From NCBI GenBank assembly GCA_002390205.1, contig DGOV01000095.1, forward strand, positions 1 through 12,610: a DNA stretch of 12,610 nt, written 5' to 3'. The translations under genes and the position numbers were made by a program. This stretch comes from Proteobacteria bacterium UBA4457 (GTDB lineage Bacteria > Pseudomonadota > Gammaproteobacteria > Ga0077536). The number at the start of each line of letters is the position of its first letter. Position 1 is the stretch's first letter. This document shows positions 7,252-12,610 of this stretch, in pieces. Under the pieces are notes generated by a model. It did no database searches. It saw nothing but the letters and a program-made list of their open reading frames with translations, and was not told the DNA's origin.

Positions 7252-8775
7252 TCAACCTAGTTTATCATCTGCAATGTGATATTTGGGATCTTCGACTAGA
7301 TTGACTTCTACCATGCTTTTTGCGGTATCGAGGATCTCCAGGCAGTCGGGGCTAAGGTGTATTAGGTGCAATTTTTTCCCTAAAATTTTGTATTTGTTGG
7401 CTAAATTATCAATTGCCATAATTGCTGAGTGATCAGCTACTCGGGACCTTTTAAAGTCAATTACTATTTCTTTTGGATCCTTCTTTATAGAGAACAATTC
7501 GTGGAAATTTTGAGTGGAGGCGAAGAAAAGAGTCCCTTCAAGCTCATATGTTTTCCATCCTTTTTCGTTAAAGCTAGAACGGACCTGGATTCTCTTAGCA
7601 TGATTCCATGCAAAAAATAGTGCTGAGACGATAACACCTAGTATCACTGCAATAGCTAAATCTGCAATAATGGTCACCCCGCCGACTAATAATCCTACAA
7701 AGATGTCCTCTTTGGGTATTTTCCCAAATAACCTTAAACTTCCCCATTCAAATGTTTTTTCTGCGACTACAAACATTACGCCAATAAGCGCTGCTAGTGG
7801 GATTAATTCAATCCATTCAGAAAGAAATAGAATAAAAGACGCTAAAAATACGGCAGTTGAAATTCCTGACAGCCTTTTAAGTGCCCCATTATTGATGTTG
7901 ATCATGCTTTGCCCAATCATGGCGCACCCACCCATGCCCCCAAAGAAACCTGTGACGATGTTCGCAAATCCTTGAGCCATTGACTCCTTGTTAGGTCGGC
8001 CTCGTGTATCAGTCATGTCGTCAATCAAGTTTAGTGTTAATAAGGTCTCAATTAAACCAATGCAAGCTAATAGAAAAGCATATGGAAAAATGACTTTTAA
8101 TGTCTCTAAATCATAAACAATATCTGGAATTCTGAATGAAGGGATATCTCCAGCAATCGATCCTAAGTCACCTACGGTTTTTGTGTCTAACTCGAAGAAA
8201 ATAACCAGACTCGATACAATAAAAATAGAGGCCAATGAGGAAGGTATCGCCTTTGTGAGTTTCGGAAAAAGATAGATGATCGCAACGGTCAAGCCTGTTA
8301 ACCCAAGCATCGTATAGAGAGAGGTGCCGGTCATCCATACCTTAATGCCTTCAGTATTCAATTCTTTGAAATGACCAAATTGTGCAACAAATATGACAAT
8401 TGCTAAGCCGTTAACAAAACCTAGCATTACTGGGTAGGGGACCATTCGAATGTATTTGCCAAGTCGCAGCAATGCAAAGGCGGTTTGCAGACAACCCATT
8501 AACACAACAGTCGCAAATAGATATTCCACTCCATGTCGTGCGACTAAGGCCACCATGACTACTGCTAGTGCACCGGTGGCACCCGATATCATTCCTGGTC
8601 TTCCACCAAATAAAGATGTGATTAAACAGACAATAATCGCGGCATATAAGCCTGTAAGTGGAGAGACGTGTGCGATTAATGCGAATGCTATAGCTTCTGG
8701 AACCATGGCTAGGGCGACGGTTAGCCCACTCAGTAAGTTGATCTTGATATCAGATAAGTTCATGGTAAACAACAC
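7252..8775 (-). CDS. SulP-family inorganic anion transporter with STAS domain
   Basis: This 507-residue inner-membrane protein belongs to the SLC26/SulP family and should move sulfate, bicarbonate or another small anion. The N-terminal two-thirds is a run of hydrophobic helices. It starts with LSGLTVALAMVPEAIAFAL (residues 15-33) and continues through LFGGRPGMISGATGALAVV, a hallmark of the substrate-binding region. The C-terminal part from about residue 405 is a cytoplasmic STAS domain, including KEIVIDFKRSRVADHSAIMA. The length is normal for bacterial SulP proteins. The start is GTG 8775, with GAG within AAAGGCGAGA 10 bases upstream. ATG 8763 is the alternative and would remove four residues. 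It follows an unusually long leader with potential RNA structure and does not look cotranscribed with the enzymes on either side. A link to the catabolic genes is not evident. Confidence 0.93.
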   Translation of the reverse strand: MLFTMNLSDIKINLLSGLTVALAMVPEAIAFALIAHVSPLTGLYAAIIVCLITSLFGGRPGMISGATGALAVVMVALVARHGVEYLFATVVLMGCLQTAFALLRLGKYIRMVPYPVMLGFVNGLAIVIFVAQFGHFKELNTEGIKVWMTGTSLYTMLGLTGLTVAIIYLFPKLTKAIPSSLASIFIVSSLVIFFELDTKTVGDLGSIAGDIPSFRIPDIVYDLETLKVIFPYAFLLACIGLIETLLTLNLIDDMTDTRGRPNKESMAQGFANIVTGFFGGMGGCAMIGQSMININNGALKRLSGISTAVFLASFILFLSEWIELIPLAALIGVMFVVAEKTFEWGSLRLFGKIPKEDIFVGLLVGGVTIIADLAIAVILGVIVSALFFAWNHAKRIQVRSSFNEKGWKTYELEGTLFFASTQNFHELFSIKKDPKEIVIDFKRSRVADHSAIMAIDNLANKYKILGKKLHLIHLSPDCLEILDTAKSMVEVNLVEDPKYHIADDKLG

Positions 8776-8784
8776 AGGGTTAAA

Positions 8785-8878
8785 TCTCGCCTTTCGGGAA
8801 ATTTTGGATTGAAAGTAAAATAAGTTAGTCGCTACGGGAAGGTTAGATCCAAGTCCCGTGCAATGAAGGAGGGCGAGA
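8785..8878 (-). promoter_or_regulatory. candidate structured leader RNA of the SulP gene (closing stem, hairpin, possible pseudoknot)
   Basis: Read on the minus strand, TCTCGCC (8878-8872) can pair with GGCGAGA (8791-8785), enclosing the element. Inside it, GCACGGGA (8861-8854) pairs with TCCCGTAGC (8839-8831) with one bulged A, leaving a 14-base loop. Six bases of that loop, TTGGAT (8852-8847), are complementary to ATCCAA (8809-8804) farther downstream, allowing an H-type pseudoknot. CGGGA can instead pair with a second TCCCG at 8799-8795. The 3' strand of the closing stem contains the probable ribosome-binding region AAGGCGAGA, 10 bases before the GTG start, so folding could hide it. This was derived by eye. 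I cannot match it to a named riboswitch class, and covariation is untested. Confidence 0.35.
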
Positions 8879-9148
8879 AATTCTCAGTTTGACCTCAAGT
8901 AGTTAAAAATCATGAGAATTCAGATGTGCTGGGAAAATTGACTATGACTAGTCTAACCCGTTCGATCACATTTTCAAGACGACTGTGAAGCACATTTCAA
9001 CTTAGCTCAAAGAGCAGATGAGATGTTTTTGCGATAAATGCTTTTAATCGAGTTGCATTTTATACGCTTAGTAGTTGTTGCCAGAAGCGATTAATAGCAA
9101 TCTGCTCTCAATCACTTCTAGCAGTCTACAACCTAGATTTCCAGAGCT
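8879..9148. other. non-coding stretch between the SulP leader and the cold-shock gene
   Basis: Together with the leader element this makes a 373-base gap without a credible gene on either strand. It must hold the SulP promoter. A weak candidate on the minus strand is TTGAAA, 16 bases, then TAGACT (within about 8955-8985), which I do not trust enough to list separately. An eight-base dyad AATTCTCA/TGAGAATT (8879-8886 and 8913-8920) could form a hairpin just 5' of the leader element. The end nearest the cold-shock gene contains the 3' stem-loop listed separately. Confidence 0.5.
9083..9119 (-). terminator. stem-loop in the 3' untranslated region of the cold-shock gene
   Basis: On the minus strand AGAAGTGATT (9119-9110) pairs with AATCGCTTCT (9092-9083), giving a ten-base stem with one G-U pair. 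An inner AGCA/TGCT helix continues the hairpin across a symmetric internal loop. It begins about 30 bases after the cold-shock stop codon. No uridine run follows, so it is either a weak or Rho-assisted terminator or an mRNA-stabilising 3' hairpin. Confidence 0.4.
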
Positions 9149-9352
9149 TTACGCTGCAGAAAGGTTTCCAGCGGCTAATTTGCCACGCTCTTCAACGACT
9201 TCGTAGCTGATTCGTTGTCCTTCGCTTAATTTGCCCATGCCTGCGCGTTCAACTGCGCTTACATGTACGAAAACATCTTTATCACCATTCTCAGGTGCGA
9301 TGAATCCAAACCCTTTTTCTGTATTAAAAAATTTAACTGTTCCTATAGCCAT
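9149..9352 (-). CDS. CspA-family cold-shock protein
   Basis: This is a 67-residue single cold-shock domain, a five-stranded OB-fold that binds single-stranded RNA or DNA and prevents unfavourable mRNA structure. RNP1 is KGFGFI (13-18) and RNP2 is VFVHV (27-31), both intact, and the start MAIGTVKFFNTEKGFGF is typical of the family. The ribosome-binding site is strong: GGAGG at 9360-9364, seven bases before the ATG. The gene stands alone, with a leader of up to 250 bases upstream and a stem-loop downstream, as is common for cold-shock genes controlled through their mRNA. It has no apparent link to the catabolic genes beside it. Whether it is cold-induced or constitutive cannot be told from the protein sequence. 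Confidence 0.96.
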   Translation of the reverse strand: MAIGTVKFFNTEKGFGFIAPENGDKDVFVHVSAVERAGMGKLSEGQRISYEVVEERGKLAAGNLSAA

Positions 9353-9538
9353 ATTAAGGCCTCCATATCAATAAAACATCACGCCAAAAATCGGGCGTGT
9401 TTTCGAACAACTTCATCGTAGTGGGCGGTCTTTGAAACGGAAGCCGAGGAGTACCCAGCAGGTAGCAAGAAGTGGACCAAAACGCTAGTCGTGGCATGAT
9501 CATGCGTGATGCTCACGACAATTGCAAATTGTTGTTGC
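9353..9538 (-). promoter_or_regulatory. long hairpin-rich 5' leader of the cold-shock gene
   Basis: The stretch before the cold-shock start carries several dyads. CACGCC (9380-9385) and GGCGTG (9394-9399) form a six-base hairpin 15 bases upstream of the ribosome-binding site. GTCGTG (9488-9493) and CACGAC (9514-9519) enclose a perfect 12-bp palindrome GCATGATCATGC (9494-9505) and an overlapping CGTGA/TCACG hairpin (9505-9509, 9513-9517). If transcription starts at the promoter proposed upstream, the leader is about 180 bases, similar in scale to the long leaders of cspA-type genes that act as temperature-responsive RNA. Function is inferred from position and structure only. Confidence 0.4.
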
Positions 9539-9566
9539 ACTTTAGTGGTGATCTGTGGTGTGTCAA
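9539..9566 (-). promoter_or_regulatory. candidate sigma70-type promoter for the cold-shock gene
   Basis: On the minus strand a perfect -35 box TTGACA (9566-9561) is followed after 16 bases by TAAAGT (9544-9539), which matches four of six positions of the -10 consensus. It lies between the upstream monooxygenase stop at 9606 and the cold-shock gene, so it would drive the latter with a leader of about 180 bases. The weak -10 box keeps confidence low. Confidence 0.3.
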
Positions 9567-9605
9567 CTCAGATATTTTGACATCAAAGCCCTTTCCAGCA
9601 AGCAT

Positions 9606-11291
9606 TTATCGGGTTTTCACGAAATTTCCATAATCGTTGGCTTCCCCCGAGCTACACTGCTGCCGGTAGCTTTCTAGCCCTCCGAGGTAGGAAAGAAGCG
9701 CTCGCGGCTTCCCGGGAATATTTGCCCCCATATACCAACTATTGGCTAAATGGAGCAGGCTGTCTTTCCCCACGTCATGCATATGTTGCATCCACGCATC
9801 TTCGGCTTCCAATGTGGGTACAATTTCAGCGCCTAGGCCAACACCGATTTCATTAATACACCGATCAACCCATTCGACTTGATGTTCTGAGAGGAGCATA
9901 GGGCTTACTAGCGCACCATTAGCGCAAGGACCATCCAAAAAGAATAGATTTGGAAAGCCATTGCTCATGAGGCCCAAGTAGGCTCGAGGAGCTCCCTCCC
10001 AATGTTCATCCAAGCTTTCTCCTGCCACACCACGTACGTCGATATTTTTAATCGCTCCTGTAACAGCATCAAAGCCAGTTGCAAAAATAACACTGTCTAC
10101 TTCGTACTCATGTCCGCCAACCACCACTCCTTTTTTAGTGAGCTTTTCTATTGGTGAGTCTTTTATCGAGACTAGGCTTACATTCTCACGATTATAGGTT
10201 TCGTAATAGTTGGTGTCAGCGCATAGCCGCTTAGCCATAATAGGGTAGTCTTTGGGTGCAAGCAGTTCCGCTGTTTCTGGATCTTTGACTTTCTCACGAA
10301 TTTTATTCCGGACAAATTCCGCAAGAGTGTCGTTGGCTTTCTCATTAGTCAATAAATCGACAAATGAATTGTAGTAGCAAAGCCCTCCAGATTCCCATCT
10401 TGTTTCATAATCGATCAAACGCTCTTCATCGCTCACGTCAATAGCTGATTTATTATTTGGGGCAGTCGGTTGGAAGTTGAGAGCGATAAAACCAGCGCGA
10501 GATTCATAACGCTGTCTTCTGCGCCATTCTGGATAATCTGATTTGACTCGCTTCTCATATTCTCGATCCATAGGGCCATTTCTTGCCGGAATAGAAAATG
10601 ATGGTGTTCTTTGGAATACAGTTAGATGATCAGCCTGCTTTGCTATAATCGGAATAGACTGCACTGCCGACGAGCCGGTACCAATGACTGCGACCTTTTG
10701 ATCTTTAAAGTTAATATCTTCTTTTGGCCATTTAGATGTAAGGTAAGTATTCCCGTTGTAATCATTTAGCCCCTTAAAGTCTGGAACGCTGCCACTTGAA
10801 AGAAAACCCGTTGCTAGCACACAGTATTTTGCGCTGACTTCATCACCTTGGCTTGTAGTTATATGCCAGTTCAATTTTTCAGCATCGTACACAGCAGCGG
10901 TCACCTTGGTGTCACAACGCATATTTTCCCGTAGGCTAAATCGATCTGCAAAATAATTAGCATACCGCATTAATTCTGGCTGCGAGGCATACCTTTCTGA
11001 CCAAGACCAGTCTTGTTGAAGGTCATCGTCAAAAGAGTATGAGTACTCAACACTTTCAACGTCTACTCGAGCTCCCGGATATCTATTCCAATACCATGTC
11101 CCCCCAACGCCGCTGCCCGCCTCGTAAAGACGTACTGAAAGTCCTCTCTGCTGGATCTTGTGCTGCATATACATACCAGCGAAACCAGCTCCAACAATTA
11201 CTACATCAAACGTTTCTTGATTTTTTTTCAACTTACCTCTAACTCCTATCGTACTGACATTCTTATCACTATTTACATAGCGCAATAACAT
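9606..11291 (-). CDS. Baeyer-Villiger-type flavin monooxygenase (complete), with an altered fingerprint
   Basis: This is a 561-residue FAD/NADPH class B flavoprotein of the cyclohexanone/phenylacetone monooxygenase type, which inserts oxygen beside a ketone to make an ester or lactone. FAD motif GAGFAG is at 34-39, the long BVMO signature GGTWYWNRYPGARVD at 63-77, NADPH motif GTGSSA at 204-209, and ATGFD at 404-408. R355 in MAKRLCADTNYYE corresponds to the catalytic arginine of phenylacetone monooxygenase. The classical fingerprint FxGxxxHxxxWP reads YNGNTYLTSKWP (178-189), with Tyr for Phe and Leu184 for the His. The remaining C-terminus (SWYMGANIPGKPRALLSYLGG) is normal. The start at ATG 11291 lacks a ribosome-binding site. 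TTG 11231, after AGAGG, would give a more typical N-terminus. It follows the SnoaL-like gene by 22 bases and is probably cotranscribed. Substrate unknown. Confidence 0.9.
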   Translation of the reverse strand: MLLRYVNSDKNVSTIGVRGKLKKNQETFDVVIVGAGFAGMYMQHKIQQRGLSVRLYEAGSGVGGTWYWNRYPGARVDVESVEYSYSFDDDLQQDWSWSERYASQPELMRYANYFADRFSLRENMRCDTKVTAAVYDAEKLNWHITTSQGDEVSAKYCVLATGFLSSGSVPDFKGLNDYNGNTYLTSKWPKEDINFKDQKVAVIGTGSSAVQSIPIIAKQADHLTVFQRTPSFSIPARNGPMDREYEKRVKSDYPEWRRRQRYESRAGFIALNFQPTAPNNKSAIDVSDEERLIDYETRWESGGLCYYNSFVDLLTNEKANDTLAEFVRNKIREKVKDPETAELLAPKDYPIMAKRLCADTNYYETYNRENVSLVSIKDSPIEKLTKKGVVVGGHEYEVDSVIFATGFDAVTGAIKNIDVRGVAGESLDEHWEGAPRAYLGLMSNGFPNLFFLDGPCANGALVSPMLLSEHQVEWVDRCINEIGVGLGAEIVPTLEAEDAWMQHMHDVGKDSLLHLANSWYMGANIPGKPRALLSYLGGLESYRQQCSSGEANDYGNFVKTR

Positions 11292-11313
11292 CGAAAAGAT
11301 TCAAAGATCTCGC

Positions 11314-11751
11314 TCAAGTTTGTATCCCTGCGGGTAACTCTTCCATTCTTAATGCCGTGAATCGTCTAGATTGAAACTTCCACCCGACACTTGATAGCCG
11401 ATATTCATCCTCATAATATCCAGCACCCAGCCAGTCCATATTATGTTTGGCGCTACGTAAGTCAAGATAGCATCGACCTTTTGCATAGTCGTTCTTTAGC
11501 AGTTCAACCACATGATTATGAATATAAGGTCGTGGCATGAAGTCGGTCGCACTCAGGTAGAAGTCACGTAATTCATCGTGACCTGTTATGGTGGTTTCTA
11601 TCCCACTAAAAAGACCCTGAAACGTTCCCTCTTTCTCGAAAAGAGAAACTAGACCTTTGATATCATCTCTCCATACGCAATCGCAATATTGGACTGGCAA
11701 GTCTCTAATGGCTTCTCGTGCGAGCAGCCCATAGACGTCATTTTCCAACAT
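11314..11751 (-). CDS. SnoaL/NTF2-like small enzyme
   Basis: This 145-residue single-domain alpha+beta-barrel protein belongs to the NTF2-like SnoaL group (polyketide cyclase, steroid isomerase, dehydrochlorinase and dehydratase relatives). The N-terminal helix IRDLPVQYCDCVWRDDIKGLVSLF, followed by the EGTF strand and GHDELRDFY, is characteristic. D24 (YCDCVW) and H78 or H80 (PYIHNHVVE) sit where LinA-type enzymes carry their catalytic Asp-His dyad, so general acid-base chemistry such as isomerisation, dehydration or hydrolysis is plausible. The substrate is unknown. The ATG has a clear AGGAG (11758-11762) six bases upstream. It lies between two BVMO genes on the same strand, 22 bases before the second, which suggests it acts on a monooxygenase substrate or product. 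Confidence 0.85.
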   Translation of the reverse strand: MLENDVYGLLAREAIRDLPVQYCDCVWRDDIKGLVSLFEKEGTFQGLFSGIETTITGHDELRDFYLSATDFMPRPYIHNHVVELLKNDYAKGRCYLDLRSAKHNMDWLGAGYYEDEYRLSSVGWKFQSRRFTALRMEELPAGIQT

Positions 11752-11836
11752 ATTTCTCTCCTATCAATTAAGTCAGTTTCTGATTTAATCAGAGGCAGAT
11801 AAGCAAATTACTGATTAATAGTATCTCCGTATAGGC
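11752..11836. promoter_or_regulatory. 85-base gap with an operator-like palindrome upstream of the SnoaL-like gene
   Basis: The gap between the partial BVMO stop and the SnoaL-like start holds the perfect dyad CTGATT-T-AATCAG (11780-11792), and a similar CTGATTAAT occurs at 11811-11819. Such short AT-rich palindromes are typical of repressor half-sites, or this may be a small mRNA processing hairpin. No convincing promoter boxes are seen, so cotranscription across the gap is equally possible. Confidence 0.25.
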
Positions 11837-12610
11837 TTATGTGAATTCAAGCAATTCATCTTGAGTGCCAGCCTTTCCATGAAGCATGTGATCTAGATAG
11901 TCTTCGTAAGTTTCCATCCACATCCCCGATGATCTTTCTGTCTCTAGAGCCGCATCAGTTTTTGTGGTTTTTAGGTACCAGTTATTGCAACGCAACCATA
12001 CTTTATCATTTGCGCTGGCAAGGCATAAATCACTCCAGTGTGTGACTGCATCTTTTAAAGGTTCGACTCTACTATGGCCAGCCTGGTCCATTTTGCTTAA
12101 TAGCTCTGCAATATATTTAGCTTGCTCTTCACAAAGGAGAGTCACATTGGTTAGAGGGTTTAGGCTTTGAGGACCTATCATCATGTAAAAGTTCGGCATC
12201 TCGTCAACATGTATTCCCCAAAGAGATTGTGGACGCATCATTTGGAACCGATTTGTTTCGTTAGCTCCGAATTTCTCAGCAAGACTGATCCCGTTACGAC
12301 CATAGATTGGGAAAGGTATAAAGTTACTATCAAACCCAGTGGCGTAAATGATGACATCACATTGAAAGTGTTTCCCTTGTGCGATGGTAAGTCCCGTCTC
12401 ATCTACGCTTACGACGCCGCCATCATCGTGAACCAGTGTCACGTTTTTTTTGTTAAAAGAAGTATAGTAGTCATCTATAAACAAAACCCGTTTACACCAG
12501 AACGGGTAATCTGGAGTCAGTAGTTTCGCGATTTCAGGATCATCCACATCGCTTTGAATGAGCTGCGTCAATTCTGAGCAGACGGCTTCATTCTGTTCTT
12601 TATCTTGTAT
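11837..12610 (-). CDS. Baeyer-Villiger-type flavin monooxygenase, C-terminal part, cut by window edge
   Basis: The frame is open without a stop from the right edge to a TGA at 11837, giving the last 257 residues of a larger protein. The FAD and first NADPH motifs lie outside. Visible BVMO features are PFWCKRVLFIDDYYTSFN, where R41 of the fragment corresponds to the catalytic arginine of phenylacetone monooxygenase, NVTLV after it, the strand motif YATGFD (89-94), and a C-terminal helical region ending EDYLDHMLHGK. A TTG at 12571 could be mistaken for a start, but the frame and the homologous sequence extend upstream of it. This protein differs clearly from the complete BVMO at 9606-11291 (for example SLWGIHVDEMPNFYMMIGP), so the two are distinct paralogs and not a recent duplication. 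It is the most upstream gene of the BVMO, SnoaL, BVMO set. Confidence 0.88.
   Translation of the reverse strand: MQDKEQNEAVCSELTQLIQSDVDDPEIAKLLTPDYPFWCKRVLFIDDYYTSFNKKNVTLVHDDGGVVSVDETGLTIAQGKHFQCDVIIYATGFDSNFIPFPIYGRNGISLAEKFGANETNRFQMMRPQSLWGIHVDEMPNFYMMIGPQSLNPLTNVTLLCEEQAKYIAELLSKMDQAGHSRVEPLKDAVTHWSDLCLASANDKVWLRCNNWYLKTTKTDAALETERSSGMWMETYEDYLDHMLHGKAGTQDELLEFT

Noticed and set aside
8955..8975. T-loop-like GTTCGATC suggesting a tRNA
   Set aside because: The flanks cannot form a five-base T stem, and no acceptor, D or anticodon arm is found nearby on either strand.
9380..9404. Rho-independent terminator on the plus strand (hairpin followed by TTTT)
   Set aside because: The stem is only six bases, the T-run is short, and no plus-strand gene lies upstream to be terminated. 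It is treated as part of the cold-shock leader.
12167..12523. 118-codon plus-strand open frame
   Set aside because: It is the antisense shadow of the partial BVMO gene, whose minus-strand protein has clear motifs.
12569..12571. TTG as the start of the right-edge monooxygenase
   Set aside because: The frame is open upstream to the window edge, and a BVMO needs its FAD-binding half upstream, so the gene is simply cut by the window.
1..12610. Mobile element, CRISPR array or phage content
   Set aside because: I saw no transposase, integrase, phage or cas-like protein, no regularly spaced repeats and no element-end inverted repeats. The genes look like an ordinary chromosomal catabolic region.

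Overview
This is a compact bacterial window of moderate to low GC content. All but one of the genes lie on the minus strand, with short intergenic gaps and several translationally coupled junctions. I see no phage, transposon, CRISPR, rRNA or tRNA signal. The gene content (two Baeyer-Villiger-type monooxygenases, an SMP-30 lactonase, an alicyclic-acid-type CoA ligase, an APH-type kinase, a SulP transporter and a CspA-type protein) suits a free-living aerobic proteobacterium. A marine gammaproteobacterium is my best guess, but that is an inference from style and not a phylogenetic result.

Layout, in transcription order on the minus strand from the right edge. (1) 12610-9606: the C-terminal part of a Baeyer-Villiger monooxygenase (BVMO, cut by the window edge), a SnoaL/NTF2-like small enzyme, and a complete second BVMO-like flavoprotein. 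(2) 9605-8776: an intergenic and stress block with a CspA-family cold-shock gene that has a long, hairpin-rich leader and a 3' stem-loop. (3) 8775-7252: a SulP anion transporter with a C-terminal STAS domain. Its leader can fold into a closing stem, a hairpin and a possible loop pseudoknot, a candidate cis-regulatory RNA. (4) 7139-5194: a zinc-dependent alcohol dehydrogenase followed by a crotonase-fold protein. (5) 5187-4756: the only plus-strand gene, a small PNPOx-like flavin/F420 split-barrel protein, divergent from the next operon. (6) 4598-1: a tight five-gene operon encoding an SMP-30/gluconolactonase-type lactonase, a DUF7064/7065-like beta-barrel protein, an acyl-CoA ligase, a small helical LvaB-like protein, and the N-terminal part of an APH-family kinase (cut by the left edge).

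The genes fit a peripheral catabolic route for a ketone or alicyclic (perhaps terpenoid-like) substrate. The BVMO would insert oxygen to form an ester or lactone, the SMP-30 enzyme would open a lactone to a hydroxy acid, and the alcohol dehydrogenase would oxidise an alcohol. The CoA ligase would then activate the acid. The kinase plus its small partner would phosphorylate the hydroxyl of a hydroxyacyl-CoA, as LvaA/LvaB do in levulinate catabolism, before elimination and beta-oxidation-like steps. Each gene family is supported by visible motifs. The joined pathway is inference, and a phosphate-eliminating acyl-CoA dehydrogenase would be expected just beyond the left edge.

Two enzymes deserve caution. 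The crotonase-fold protein lacks both catalytic glutamates of classical hydratases, and the complete BVMO has Leu where the fingerprint His is expected. Both may do something other than the default family reaction.
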